A stretch of DNA of 64,000 bases from DASXHY01 sp035552155 (GCA_035552155.1 DASZLX010000050.1:310001-374000), one strand, 5' to 3'. Numbered from the stretch's first letter, positions 1 through 9,011 are shown. The notes: generated by a model not told the origin, from the sequence alone. Translations and numbers: made by a program.

Positions 1-1143
1 GACGACCCACGCGTTTCCGAGTTGCCGCGAGAGGGCGCGCAGCGACGCCTTGCGGTCGGCCTGCACGCGCGCGGCGGTGGATTTGAGCAATCGCGCCGCT
101 TCGCCGGGATGCGGGGTCACAACGCGGAGAGCATTTTTCTGGACCGGACCCATCGGCAACCAGTCGAGCGCGCTGGCATCGGCAATGACTGGCACTGCCG
201 ACTCGCGCCATAACCGGCGCACGGTGTCCGTCAAATCTTCCGGCACGTCGGGCGCGGCTAAACCGGGTCCCACCAATATGGCGCTGAAATTCGCCGGCAA
301 CTTCGTTGGGGGCGGCCAGACATGCACCATCACGGCTTGCAATTGGGACGCGATGGGAATGTAGGCGCGCTCCTGGGCGAAAAGCGTGATGAGCCCCGGT
401 TGCGCGCGCTGGGCGCCGCGCGAGGCGAGCACCGCCGCGCCGTGATAACCGAGGCTTCCGGCGACAATTGCGAGATGCCCGAAGGTGCCTTTGTGGCCCT
501 CAACGGGACGACGCGGAGGAAAGCCGCGAAAATCCTTCGGCGCTATCCAATTCAACTCGCCTTGGAATGGGCAATCGATAAGCCCGGGGTTTTTGGCGAC
601 GACCAATCGCCCGACGTAGCGTGAGGCGTGGTGCTGCAGCAGACCGATTTTTGGCGCGCCAATCGTCAGGGTCATGGCGGCTTCGATGGCTGCGCCGAGA
701 ACGTCGCCGGAATCGGCGTTCAGGCCGGAAGGCACGTCGACCGCGAGCACGGTCAGCCGGGCGGCGTTGATTCGTTCGATAAATTTTATCCACGGGGTTT
801 CCAGAGGGCGATTGATGCCGATGCCGAACAGGCCATCGATTACCAGCGCAGGACTCGAACTCAGCAGCGCCTCCAATTTCGGAAAATCCGCATCGGGGTC
901 TTTGACGGCCAACAGTTCCACCGTCCGGTCGTTCAAATGTTCGCGGGCATAACGGGCATCCTCGCCATTGTGTCCCTTGCCGGCGAGGATCAGGATGGAG
1001 TCGCCCGACCCGGTCAACGACATCGCGGCTTGCGCGACGATTCTTCCGACCTGGCGAATGACGTCCGATTCGGATTTGCCCGCCGCCCAGGATGCTTTTT
1101 CCCATTCGCGCATTTGAGCGACCGTGATGACGGGTATCGGCAT
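1..1143 (-). CDS. nnr: Bifunctional NAD(P)H-hydrate epimerase/dehydratase, 3' end cut by window
   Basis: Repairs damaged NAD(P)HX: the N-terminal YjeF_N domain epimerises it and the C-terminal carbohydrate-kinase-like domain dehydrates it using a nucleoside phosphate. Reading the minus strand from the ATG at 1143 gives 381 uninterrupted codons to the window edge. The protein starts MPIPVITVAQMREWEKAS. The epimerase nucleotide loop is visible as AGKGHNGEDARYAR near residue 54, followed by VIDGLFGIGINRPL and VPSGLNADSGD. The dehydratase domain begins near residue 210 with GHKGTFGHLAIVAGS and includes VTPHPGEAARLL. About a quarter of the usual ~500-residue fusion protein lies outside the window. 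Family assignment is firm. Confidence 0.93.
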   Translation of the reverse strand, partial: MPIPVITVAQMREWEKASWAAGKSESDVIRQVGRIVAQAAMSLTGSGDSILILAGKGHNGEDARYAREHLNDRTVELLAVKDPDADFPKLEALLSSSPALVIDGLFGIGINRPLETPWIKFIERINAARLTVLAVDVPSGLNADSGDVLGAAIEAAMTLTIGAPKIGLLQHHASRYVGRLVVAKNPGLIDCPFQGELNWIAPKDFRGFPPRRPVEGHKGTFGHLAIVAGSLGYHGAAVLASRGAQRAQPGLITLFAQERAYIPIASQLQAVMVHVWPPPTKLPANFSAILVGPGLAAPDVPEDLTDTVRRLWRESAVPVIADASALDWLPMGPVQKNALRVVTPHPGEAARLLKSTAARVQADRKASLRALSRQLGNAWVV

Positions 1144-1238
1144 GGGAAAATATTACGTCATTTGGCCGCTTAAAAAAGGGGGAAATACGAACGTGAACGA
1201 CGGTTGCGAAAGGATCCCAATGCTGATAGAGTTAGGCC

Positions 1239-1460
1239 ATGACAGCGGTGGAGATTATCGAAGAGATAAAGCGATTGCCAAGCGCCGAACAGAATCGGGT
1301 GATAGAGTTTTTCCAGAAAGCCGCTGAAAACCGCCGGGTTGGGCCGGATGAACTCGGCCGGTTGGCAAAACAAATGGCGGAAGCAAAGGACAATACGGAG
1401 GCCGATCGGTTTCAGGAAGAGATTGTGCGCGGGTTTTACGGTGGCAGTTCTCATGCCTAA
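1239..1460 (+). CDS. Small antitoxin-like protein, first of a pair
   Basis: A 73-residue acidic, helix-rich protein starting MTAVEIIEEIKRLPSAEQ. This opening (VEIIEEIKxLPxxEQxxVIEF) resembles the dimerisation region of many small bacterial antitoxin-like proteins, but I cannot assign a family with certainty. Its last 8 bases overlap the next gene, so the two are probably translationally coupled. The pair is preceded by about 95 bp shared with the divergent nnr gene, where both promoters should lie. It could be the antitoxin of an unrecognised module or simply a conserved hypothetical. Confidence 0.6.
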   Translation: MTAVEIIEEIKRLPSAEQNRVIEFFQKAAENRRVGPDELGRLAKQMAEAKDNTEADRFQEEIVRGFYGGSSHA

Positions 1461-1698
1461 GATTCGGCGCGATAATCTGCCCGAGCCGCTGCTGATTCAT
1501 TTGGTGGTGCGAATACGCCAGCGAAACATTTCCCACGAACAACTCACCCTGCTCGCGCGTTGGCTCGACGGCGAACCGGAGGTGCCAGCGCGCAAGTGGT
1601 TCAAAAAATTTCCCGGCTTCGCGGTCTGTGGCGAAGGCGAGTTGATAAAAACTTTTTTGCTTCCCGGCCAGGCCCCCGACGGACAAGAGGTCAAATAA
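1453..1698 (+). CDS. Small conserved-looking hypothetical protein, second of a pair
   Basis: An 81-residue protein starting MPKIRRDNLPEPLLIHL. The ATG at 1453 overlaps the preceding small gene; a GTG at 1441 in the same frame is an alternative start. The sequence contains ARWLDGEPEVPARKWFKKF and ends in a hydrophilic tail after KTFLLPGQAPDG. There is no signal peptide or membrane segment. I do not recognise the fold. Coupling to the antitoxin-like gene suggests a common task, possibly as the toxin, but no nuclease or kinase motif is visible. Confidence 0.55.
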   Translation: MPKIRRDNLPEPLLIHLVVRIRQRNISHEQLTLLARWLDGEPEVPARKWFKKFPGFAVCGEGELIKTFLLPGQAPDGQEVK

Positions 1699-1714
1699 CC
1701 TCCCGTCGGATGCA

Positions 1715-2371
1715 CTATTCCAAGGTGGTCTCTCCCTCAGTCGGATTCTCCCATTCCGGATAAATTTCCGGATCAAGCTGGCCGCGGCGAATCAATTCCT
1801 GCAAATCGCGAATGATCGTCCGCCGCGCGACGTTGAATTGGCGGGACAGGGCGGAAATATTCGGACGTTCCCTGGAATTTTTCACGAGATCGCGCAACCG
1901 GTTTTGGCGGGACAGGCGGTCGGTGGAGCGGCTGAACAAATCGAGCGCGTCCACGCGATGGGACCGTTCCAACGCCTCGAATTGCCGCACGAGCTCTTTT
2001 TCGCCGCATTCAGTGAGCGCGATTTCCACGGTGCTCTGAAGCTCGTGGACATCGACCGGTTTTGGCAGGCAATAATGCGCGCGCCGGGGGCCTTGCAAGG
2101 CGCGGATTTGCTGGTGCACTTCGAGCGCGCCGGAGACAACGATGATGGGCACAAAAGGCAGCAGCTCTTTCAGTTCCGGCAAAAAATCCAAGCCGAGTTC
2201 GCCTTCGGAAAGGACATGGTCAAGAATGACGAGTTCCGGGCGCTCGCGCGGAATTTGCGCGAGCGCTTCCGTGCCGTTTTTGACGCGGTTCAATTTGTAT
2301 TTGCCGAGCGCTTCCTCGTAAATCTCGTATTGAAAATCGTCGTCTTCGATGATGAGGATGGAGGAGGGCAT
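1715..2371 (-). CDS. Response regulator with C-terminal helix-turn-helix
   Basis: A 218-residue cytoplasmic two-component output protein. The receiver domain (residues 3-120) has the acidic pair E9-D10-D11, the phosphoacceptor D51 in LVILDHV, S80 and K104 in CLPKPVD. The C-terminal part (about 160-200) reads as a winged or DeoR-like helix-turn-helix: NISALSRQFNVARRTIIRDL. It therefore probably binds DNA, although it is not of the common OmpR or NarL type. It lies directly downstream of the large sensor kinase at 2468-5551 on the same strand, with a repeat-rich 96-bp spacer, and is its likely partner. Confidence 0.88.
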   Translation of the reverse strand: MPSSILIIEDDDFQYEIYEEALGKYKLNRVKNGTEALAQIPRERPELVILDHVLSEGELGLDFLPELKELLPFVPIIVVSGALEVHQQIRALQGPRRAHYCLPKPVDVHELQSTVEIALTECGEKELVRQFEALERSHRVDALDLFSRSTDRLSRQNRLRDLVKNSRERPNISALSRQFNVARRTIIRDLQELIRRGQLDPEIYPEWENPTEGETTLE

Positions 2372-2383
2372 GGGAGGATGGTG

Positions 2384-2477
2384 GTTAAATAAGTTAAATG
2401 GGTTAACTAGGTTAAATGAGTTAAATCGGCAGAGCGGATCGTGCGAAAGAATTCACACTCGTTTAACTTATTTAACC
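2384..2477. repeat. 9-bp periodic GTTAAATNN repeat between kinase and regulator genes
   Basis: Positions 2384-2428 hold five head-to-tail 9-bp units of GTTAAATNN with one variant (GTTAACTAG). Positions 2461-2477 hold two units in the opposite orientation, so the two blocks could pair in the transcript. The kinase stop codon lies inside an inverted unit. A similar array lies between rpmI and rplT at 13678-13713. Confidence 0.85.
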
Positions 2478-5400
2478 TTTTCATAACCTTTCAATTCGCG
2501 CACCGGCAGAATCAGCGTAAACATGCTGCCAGCGTTCACAATGGACTCTACACTGAGGCCGGCTTCAAGTTTTCGCGCCAATTCATAGACCATGGAAAGT
2601 CCCAGGCCGGTGCCGCGCCGGGCGGACAAAGCCTTGGTGGTAAAAAACGGCTCGAAAATGCGCGGCAGATTTTCCGGCGTGATGCCGGAGCCGAAGTCCT
2701 GCACGAAAACCAGCACATACTCGGGCGCAGGCGGGGGAGCGAGAGCGAGGTATTCCGGCAGACGTTTCGTGGTGCGGAGGCTGAGGATAATTTGCTTTCG
2801 GTTCGCCGCGGTCTCGGCTTCCGCCGCGTTGAAAATAAAGTTCAGCAGTATTTGCTGAACGAATTCCTTAACGATGGCGACCGGCGGGACGTCTGGTTGG
2901 GGAGTGAACAGCACCGCTGTGTCCCGTTGGAAGCGGTCGCCGAGCAGTTGAATCGTATCGCCGACGACTGTATTCAAGTCGCACAACGCCGGCTCGTCGC
3001 TTGATCCAGCGCTGAAACCGAGCATGGCGCGGACGATGCCGGCGCCCTGTTCGACGACGGTCTTGATGCGGTCCACGCGCGTGCGGACTTTTTCGGAATT
3101 GCCGACGTTATCCTCGATGATTTGGGCGGAGCCTTTGATGATGGAGAGAATGTTATTGAAATCGTGGGCGATGCCGGCGGCCAGGGTTCCGAGGGCGTTC
3201 ATTTTCTGGCTTTGAACGAGTTCGCGGCTGGTGATTTCAAGTTCGTGCGTGCGTTCGGCCACTTTCCTTTCCACTTCAGCGTAGCTCCGGAGCAGTTTTC
3301 GATGGCGATTGAAAGCCAGAGCAGCGAAGAATAACGCCGCAATCATGCCGGCGAGGGAAATCAGGACCAGACGTGTTTCCTTATACCAGGGCAGCGCGAT
3401 GGTGAAGGCCATGCTCGCGGGTTTTTCCTCGATGTTGCCGTTGCGATCCATGGCGCGCACTTCCAGCGAATGCGGGCCGGCGGAGAGATCGTAATAAGTA
3501 ACGGAATTTGCCTCGGCGAATTGCGACCAGTCGCGCTGATCCAAACGGTAGGAATACTGCAGGCGCTCGCGCGGCGTGTATTTCCATTTATCTTCCCCGG
3601 CAAAAACGAGGGTGACCGGGGCGTTTTGAGGAATGGAATTCGCCTCGGGCTGCTTGTGAATGCGAGTTCGCGGCGGGTCCGGGTCCGCCTCCGGATGGAA
3701 CAGCGTTAACCCGCGCGCGGTGGCCACCCATATCCGTCCGCGGCGATCCTCGTAGGCTTGGCGCGCGGTGGCATTGGGAAGGCCTTCTTCGATGCTATTG
3801 TCCACCCACACGCCCTGCACGAAGCGGCTTATCCCGCCGTTGGACGCCACCCAGATGGTTCCGTCGTGGGAGCGGATAAGGCTGTTAATTTGATCGAATC
3901 CTGCGCGGACCGAAGACCAATTTTGCCCGCTAAATTCCCAGATGGAATCCGACGTGGCGCACCAGACTTTTCCGTCGGCGGTTTCAACAAAGGAAACGAC
4001 CGGGCCGGACGCGATGCTATTAGAATAGGCCTGCCATTTTTTTTCGTGATAGCAGATGGGACCGCATTCGCCACCGAGCCAGATGTCACCGTTTTGCGTT
4101 TCGAGGAATGCATTGGCGGTGCAATCCGGCGGCGCGGCAGGGAAGGGCTGCAGGCTGGCGCCGTCATATTTCTGGAAATGATTTTTCTGCGATTCAGTTT
4201 CCGTGCTCTCGATGGCCACGCTGCCGTCGCGGAATGCTCCCAGCACATGCTGTTTTTCATTGGGGGCGGCGGGAACCGGGTTGAATGTGCCGTCGCCCGG
4301 TTGAAATTGAAACAATTGCTCGCCGGTATCGATTAGCAGGTCGCCATTCTTCAGCGGCAGCAAGGCCCGCGCGCTTTGCAACACGAGGCGGAGGGTCCGG
4401 GAAACGGCATGTTCCACATAGCGGCCGTCTTCGAGCGAGTGCAGTGCGCCGCCGGAAACAAACCAAAGGCGCCAATCGGCGTCCTCGGTCACGCACGGCA
4501 CGGGCGAGTTCAGTTGCTGGATTGCGCGCGGACTCTTCCACAATGGCGGGCTGTAGCGCATCAACCCTTCTGTCGAAGCCAGCCAGAAAATGCCATTGGT
4601 TTCGACGGCGACATCGAAATAGTGCCCCGTGGAAAATTCCTCGCTTTCTGCGGCGGCGGTTCCGCTGTTATCGATCAGAAACAGGGTATTGACCGTGGCC
4701 ACCCAGGTGGCTCCATCCGGCCCGCGCCAGGCGCCGCGAATCTTCTGGTTGTCCATGAGCTGTGAGGTCCAGTTCGCGCCGTCGAAATGGACGACCGCTT
4801 TCTGTCCGCTTGCGAGGGAGTCAGCGACGCAGGTCACTCCGTTGCCGTCGAGGTCCATGAGGGGTTGGACGAAATTGCCGACCTGCAACATGGCTGCTGG
4901 CAGATACTCGCGCCAGGCATCACCCGGTTTTAAGTTGCGGACCGGTGTGCTGGTATGTTCGAGGCCGCGCGCGCCGGAAATCCAAAGGCTGCCGTCGCGG
5001 GCGAGGCTCATGCCGAGGAATTTTTGCAGATGACTTTGGTCGGTGGTCCGCAGGACGATGGTGCGGGGCTGTTGGGAATCCTCGACATTAAATTCGAGCA
5101 GTCGATCGGGCAGCAGCACGAGCACGCGGCTTTGCCGAATGACCTGTATGGGTATGGGCGGGACCGTGGCGGGAACCACGTCACGAAATTGCGCGGCGAT
5201 TTCCGGAAGGAAATGCGACTGCCACGCGTCGTCGCGAAACTCCTCCAGTCCATCGGTTGATACGGTCCAAAGCTGGCCGCCGGAGCTTTCAAAAATGCGG
5301 TTGCGCCCCACTTCCGGCGACGCGAAAGAGGCCACGGAATAGCCGTTCAGTTCGCTGACGGAATCGACATTGATGTGCTTGGCGAGGACCTTTTCGTTGA

Positions 5401-5551
5401 TGCCGACCGTGACGGATACGCAGGGAGATTCGGCCAGGCCGTCGGCCGCGCGGTAGATGCGCCAATCGGAATACCTTTGGCCCCAGGCCGTCGGAGCGAG
5501 CGCAATGAACGCCGTTGCGACGAGAAGAAGACATCCTTTCCGCGTGGTCAT
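2468..5551 (-). CDS. Propeller-type membrane sensor histidine kinase
   Basis: A 1027-residue sensor kinase. An N-terminal signal peptide (MTTRKGCLLLVATAFIALAP) exports a large sensor region. That region has many Reg_prop/two-component-propeller repeats, e.g. DGSLWISGARGLEH, NGDIWLGGE, DGTIWVASNGGISRF and RGRIWVATARGLTLF. A Y_Y_Y-type Ig domain follows around 650-720, then one membrane segment near 735-758. The cytoplasmic part has a HisKA domain with phosphoacceptor H796 in GIAHDFNNILS, then a HATPase with DFGSGITPENLPRIFEPFFTT and GTGLGLSM. The architecture resembles the periplasmic half of Bacteroides-type hybrid polysaccharide sensors, but no receiver is fused; the receiver is the separate gene at 1715-2371. 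The ligand is unknown. Confidence 0.92.
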   Translation of the reverse strand: MTTRKGCLLLVATAFIALAPTAWGQRYSDWRIYRAADGLAESPCVSVTVGINEKVLAKHINVDSVSELNGYSVASFASPEVGRNRIFESSGGQLWTVSTDGLEEFRDDAWQSHFLPEIAAQFRDVVPATVPPIPIQVIRQSRVLVLLPDRLLEFNVEDSQQPRTIVLRTTDQSHLQKFLGMSLARDGSLWISGARGLEHTSTPVRNLKPGDAWREYLPAAMLQVGNFVQPLMDLDGNGVTCVADSLASGQKAVVHFDGANWTSQLMDNQKIRGAWRGPDGATWVATVNTLFLIDNSGTAAAESEEFSTGHYFDVAVETNGIFWLASTEGLMRYSPPLWKSPRAIQQLNSPVPCVTEDADWRLWFVSGGALHSLEDGRYVEHAVSRTLRLVLQSARALLPLKNGDLLIDTGEQLFQFQPGDGTFNPVPAAPNEKQHVLGAFRDGSVAIESTETESQKNHFQKYDGASLQPFPAAPPDCTANAFLETQNGDIWLGGECGPICYHEKKWQAYSNSIASGPVVSFVETADGKVWCATSDSIWEFSGQNWSSVRAGFDQINSLIRSHDGTIWVASNGGISRFVQGVWVDNSIEEGLPNATARQAYEDRRGRIWVATARGLTLFHPEADPDPPRTRIHKQPEANSIPQNAPVTLVFAGEDKWKYTPRERLQYSYRLDQRDWSQFAEANSVTYYDLSAGPHSLEVRAMDRNGNIEEKPASMAFTIALPWYKETRLVLISLAGMIAALFFAALAFNRHRKLLRSYAEVERKVAERTHELEITSRELVQSQKMNALGTLAAGIAHDFNNILSIIKGSAQIIEDNVGNSEKVRTRVDRIKTVVEQGAGIVRAMLGFSAGSSDEPALCDLNTVVGDTIQLLGDRFQRDTAVLFTPQPDVPPVAIVKEFVQQILLNFIFNAAEAETAANRKQIILSLRTTKRLPEYLALAPPPAPEYVLVFVQDFGSGITPENLPRIFEPFFTTKALSARRGTGLGLSMVYELARKLEAGLSVESIVNAGSMFTLILPVRELKGYEKVK

Positions 5552-5667
5552 TGTTTGAGCCGTCAGTTTGGCGTGGCGTCCGGATTATCCCTTGGGGCGG
5601 CGGCGGGCGCAATGAAAAGCGGCCTGTGCGCGCCATGCGCGGGATGGCCGCGCGAGCGCCGGCGCCA

Positions 5668-7269
5668 CTATGGCTCCTTGCGCAACACCGTGTCGCGTTG
5701 GGCCCATTCCGGGTTGGCGTTGGGGTAATCCAGATTGTAATTCAAGCCGCGGCTTTCGGGCCGGGCGAGCGAGCTTTTCACGATCAATTCGGCAACGGTG
5801 GCAATGTTGCGCAGTTCCAGCAAATCGCCGGTCACGATGAAGTCCCAATAATATTCCTGGATTTCGTCCTGCAAATTCGCGATGCGTTTTTGCGCGCGCT
5901 GAAGGCGTTTGTTGGTGCGGACGATGCCGACGTAGTCCCACATGAGGCGACGGATTTCGTCCCAATTGTGGGAGACCACCACCATTTCGTCCGCATTGGT
6001 GGCTTTGCCCGATTGCCAGAGGGGAATTTCGAGATTGTTCCTTTGCAGCGGATGGACGAGAACTTTTTCCGCCGCGCGATGCGCGCATACGAGCGCTTCC
6101 AGCAGTGAATTGCTGGCCAGACGATTCGCGCCGTGCAAGCCGGTGCAGGAAACCTCGCCCACGGCGTAAAGCCCGGCGATTTCTGTCTCGCCATCCAGGT
6201 TGGTGACCACGCCGCCGCATTGGTAATGCGCCGCGGGCACGACCGGGATCGGCTCTTTCGTGATGTCGATGCCGTACTTGAGGCAGGTCTGGTAAATGTT
6301 CGGAAATCGCTCGATGACAAATTCCGGCAGTTTGTGGGTGATGTCGAGCAGCACGTGGTCCGCGCCGCTTTTTTTCATCTCGCTGTCAATCGCCCGCGCT
6401 ACCACGTCGCGCGGCGCGAGGGATTTCATCGGATGATAACGGTCCATGAATTCCTCGCCGGCGATTGTTTTGAGCACGCCGCCTTCGCCACGCACGGCTT
6501 CGCTGATGAGGAACGATTTTGCCTTGGGATGATAGAGGCACGTGGGATGGAATTGGATGAACTCCATGTTCGCAATCGCCGCGCCGCCGCGGTAAGCCAT
6601 CGCCACGCCGTCACCCGTGGCGATGTCGGGATTGGTGGTATAAAGATAAACCTTTCCGCAGCCGCCGGTGGCCAGCAGCGTCACCGGCGCGACGAAGGTC
6701 AGGACGCGCCCGGAATTTTTGTCCAGCACATGAACGCCGAGGCAGCGGTTGTCTCCGACGTAACCTAGTTTCTGGCTGGTGATCAGATCGATGCCAAAAT
6801 GATTTTCGAAGACCTCGATGTTCGGTTGGCGGGAAACGGCGTCGAGCAGCGCCCGTTCGATTTCGCGGCCGGTGACGTCTTTCGCATGGAGAATGCGCCG
6901 TTGGGAATGGCCGCCTTCCCTGCCCAGATCCAGCTCATGCCGCCCGTGATTGGCCGCGTCCTCGCGCTCGGAGAATTTCATCCCTAACTCGATGAGTTCC
7001 TGGATGCGCGCCGGGCCTTCTTCGACAATCGTTCGCACCACGTTCTCTTTGCACAGTCCGGCGCCGGCTTCGAGCGTGTCGCGCACGTGCATCTCGAAGG
7101 AATCCTCGCGGCTCGTGACCGCCGCGATGCCACCCTGCGCGTAATTTGTGTTCGACTCCGCCTTGTTTTTCTTCGTGATGATGGCCACGCGCCCGCGCGG
7201 CGCGACTTTCAACGCGAACGAAAGCCCGGCGATGCCGCTGCCCAGGACGAGGTAGTCGAATTGTTTCAT
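5668..7269 (-). CDS. nadB: L-aspartate oxidase
   Basis: Oxidises L-aspartate to iminoaspartate with FAD, the first step of de novo NAD synthesis. The 533-residue protein begins MKQFDYLVLGSGIAGLSFA, an FAD-binding Rossmann fold. It continues with the family signatures NYAQGGIAAVTS, DTLEAGAGL, GREGGHSQRR, MEFIQFHPTCLY, EAVRGEGG and the substrate/FAD segment AAHYQCGGVVTNLDG with GANRLASNSLLEALV. The C-terminal helical domain ends near LDYPNANPEWAQ. Length and order match NadB rather than succinate dehydrogenase flavoprotein. It is monocistronic here, with a likely promoter just upstream, and NAD-repair nnr lies 4.5 kb away. Confidence 0.95.
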   Translation of the reverse strand: MKQFDYLVLGSGIAGLSFALKVAPRGRVAIITKKNKAESNTNYAQGGIAAVTSREDSFEMHVRDTLEAGAGLCKENVVRTIVEEGPARIQELIELGMKFSEREDAANHGRHELDLGREGGHSQRRILHAKDVTGREIERALLDAVSRQPNIEVFENHFGIDLITSQKLGYVGDNRCLGVHVLDKNSGRVLTFVAPVTLLATGGCGKVYLYTTNPDIATGDGVAMAYRGGAAIANMEFIQFHPTCLYHPKAKSFLISEAVRGEGGVLKTIAGEEFMDRYHPMKSLAPRDVVARAIDSEMKKSGADHVLLDITHKLPEFVIERFPNIYQTCLKYGIDITKEPIPVVPAAHYQCGGVVTNLDGETEIAGLYAVGEVSCTGLHGANRLASNSLLEALVCAHRAAEKVLVHPLQRNNLEIPLWQSGKATNADEMVVVSHNWDEIRRLMWDYVGIVRTNKRLQRAQKRIANLQDEIQEYYWDFIVTGDLLELRNIATVAELIVKSSLARPESRGLNYNLDYPNANPEWAQRDTVLRKEP

Positions 7270-7286
7270 GTTTTTCCGCCGCGGGA

Positions 7287-7315
7287 AATCTGCGGATAAA
7301 ACCCGGTATTGTCAA
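7287..7315 (-). promoter_or_regulatory. Candidate sigma-70-type promoter of nadB
   Basis: On the minus strand, TTGACA is followed by 17 bp and CAGATT, ending 18 bp before the nadB ATG at 7269. The -35 box is perfect and the -10 box is weak. Confidence 0.5.
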
Positions 7316-7343
7316 ACCGACATATTGGTATTACCCTCGTTCC

Positions 7344-7586
7344 ATGAAGACAATCACGTTCAAGACGGATGATCGTGTGGATAACTGGCTGGAAAATGAG
7401 GCCAAGGCATTGCGCGTTTCCAAATCACAGATCGTGCGGGACGCGGTCGAAACCCGGATGAAACAATTCAAGGGGAAATCGTGTTATGATCTGAGCAAGG
7501 ATCTTTGCGGAAGCGTCCGAAGCGGCGTCTCCGATCTTTCCACGAACAAGAAATACATGAAGAGTTTCGGGAAATGGCGGTCATGA
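7344..7586 (+). CDS. Ribbon-helix-helix antitoxin, VapB-like
   Basis: An 80-residue protein. MKTITFKTDDRVDNWLENEAK gives a short beta strand followed by the helix LRVSKSQIVRDAVETRMKQ, typical of ribbon-helix-helix antitoxins that bind DNA as dimers. The C-terminal tail (SCYDLSKDLCGSVRSGVSDL) resembles the toxin-binding extension of such antitoxins and of similar short verrucomicrobial proteins. The gene overlaps the downstream PIN-domain gene by a few bases, as expected of a co-translated toxin-antitoxin module. Autoregulation through its upstream region is likely but no operator is obvious. Confidence 0.85.
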   Translation: MKTITFKTDDRVDNWLENEAKALRVSKSQIVRDAVETRMKQFKGKSCYDLSKDLCGSVRSGVSDLSTNKKYMKSFGKWRS

Positions 7587-7996
7587 TCGAGACCTTGCTG
7601 GATACCGGCCCGCTCATTGCTTATCTCGATGCTGACGATCGATTTCACGATTGGGCCTGCCAACAATGGCGCGCTTTATCCCCACCACTGATCGTCTGTG
7701 AACCGGTTCTAACCGAAGCCATTTTCCTGATGAAGGGCCAGGGTGTTGAATTGGAATCGCTTTGGGAGTTATTGCGCCGCGAGATTCTGAAAATTGATTT
7801 TGATATGCAGGAGGATTTTGAGCCGATCTCCGCATTGATGCGCCGTTATACCAACCTGTCGATGGATTTAGCCGATGCGTGCCTCGTGCGCATGTCAGAA
7901 AAGCGTCGAGATGCGCGGGTCTTCACGCTTGATAGTGATTTCAAAATATATCGCCGGCACGGTCGGCAGATGGTGCCGTTGATTTTTCCGGAATGA
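7574..7996 (+). CDS. PIN-domain ribonuclease toxin, VapC-like
   Basis: A 140-residue PIN-domain protein, probably an RNase inhibited by the preceding ribbon-helix-helix protein. The acidic metal-binding residues are visible: D in LLDTGPLIAYLD near the N-terminus, E in LTEAIFLM, D in MDLADACLV and D in VFTLDSDFKIYRR. Two starts fit: ATG at 7574 and ATG at 7583, the latter in an ATGA overlap with the antitoxin stop. The protein length is normal for VapC and all catalytic positions are intact, so the toxin appears functional. Confidence 0.88.
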   Translation: MAVMIETLLDTGPLIAYLDADDRFHDWACQQWRALSPPLIVCEPVLTEAIFLMKGQGVELESLWELLRREILKIDFDMQEDFEPISALMRRYTNLSMDLADACLVRMSEKRRDARVFTLDSDFKIYRRHGRQMVPLIFPE

Positions 7997-8027
7997 AATT
8001 GCAAATTAAAGGATCGAGCGCAGGAAT

Positions 8028-8888
8028 TTAGAGTCTCGCATTATCAATTAATCTCGTTTTGCCAAAAAATACCGCGAGCGCCATCTGCGCGCCACTCGCC
8101 ACTTTCGTGAGTGGAACCAGCGTTTCCGGATCAAAAAATTCCACGTAGTCCAACCGTGCATCCGGTTCCCGATCGATGAATTTTTCCAAATCCGCCTTTA
8201 ATTTTGTCGCGGAGATTGGAGAGTTTTTCACCGCCGCTTTGGCCTCCTGAAGCGCGCGCGAAAGCACCACCGCCTGCCGCCGCAAATCGCCTTCGAGGTA
8301 TTTATTGCGCGAACTCATCGCCAGGCCGTCTGATTCGCGAAGTGTGGGGGCGACGTCGATTTTAACCGGAAAGTTCAAGTCGCGCGCCATGCGCTGGATG
8401 ACCGCGGCTTGCTGGAAATCCTTCGCGCCGAACACAGCTATATCCGGTTGGACGATGTTGAAGAGCTTGGCCACCACGGTCGCGACGCCGCAAAAATGTC
8501 CCGGACGCGAGGCGCCTTCCATGCCCTGTGACAGTTCTTCCTCGACGACATAAGTGCTGTAGAGACGCTCCGATTTGCCGGGATACATTTGCCGGTCGTC
8601 CGGCGTGAAGACGACGTCCACGCCTTCGTCGCGGCACAGTTTCAGATCACGCTTCAAATCGCGCGGATAACGGGCCAGGTCTTCCTTCGGGCCAAACTGC
8701 GTGGGATTCACGTAGATGCTGACGGCGACCCGCCCGGTTTTGCCAACAAGTTTGCGGGCGCGTTTCACCAGACTGAGATGCCCGGCGTGCAAATAACCCA
8801 TCGTGGGTACGAGGCCGATTTTTGTGCCGGCGCGCTGCCATTTTTTTGCGAGCCGCTGCATGGCGGCGACCGAAGTCACGACTTGCAT
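8028..8888 (-). CDS. panC: Pantothenate synthetase
   Basis: Condenses pantoate and beta-alanine with ATP to make pantothenate. The 286-residue protein has the nucleotidyl-transferase signature VPTMGYLHAGHLSLVKRAR (HxGH) near residue 35. It continues with SIYVNPTQFGPKEDLARYPR, VVAKLFNIVQPDIAVFGAKD, and the KMSKS-like SDGLAMSSRN. All match PanC along its full length. panB and panD are not nearby, so the gene stands alone between the VapBC-like module and rmuC. Confidence 0.95.
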   Translation of the reverse strand: MQVVTSVAAMQRLAKKWQRAGTKIGLVPTMGYLHAGHLSLVKRARKLVGKTGRVAVSIYVNPTQFGPKEDLARYPRDLKRDLKLCRDEGVDVVFTPDDRQMYPGKSERLYSTYVVEEELSQGMEGASRPGHFCGVATVVAKLFNIVQPDIAVFGAKDFQQAAVIQRMARDLNFPVKIDVAPTLRESDGLAMSSRNKYLEGDLRRQAVVLSRALQEAKAAVKNSPISATKLKADLEKFIDREPDARLDYVEFFDPETLVPLTKVASGAQMALAVFFGKTRLIDNARL

Positions 8889-8938
8889 GCGCGCAGATTA
8901 ATTCTGATTGATAAAAACACAAGCCGCGCGGACCTGGT

Positions 8939-9011
8939 GTAGGGCAGGATCCTGTCGGTTGCGAATTGAGCGGAAGTCAAAAAATGGAGACAGGCAGGAT
9001 GCCTGTCCTAC
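8939..9011. repeat. Short palindromic extragenic element
   Basis: An imperfect inverted repeat between panC and rmuC. The left arm at 8939-8956 (GTAGGGCAGGATCCTGTC) and the right arm at 8989-9011 are partly complementary, and the right arm itself contains the hairpin GACAGGCA/TGCCTGTC. It resembles repetitive extragenic palindromes; no coding content. Confidence 0.6.

Noticed and set aside
500..1105. 201-codon minus-strand open frame inside nnr
   Set aside because: Out of frame with the clearly conserved Nnr sequence; composition is Arg/Pro-rich shadow.
2384..2477. CRISPR array
   Set aside because: Units are 9 bp with no spacers; period and unit length exclude CRISPR.
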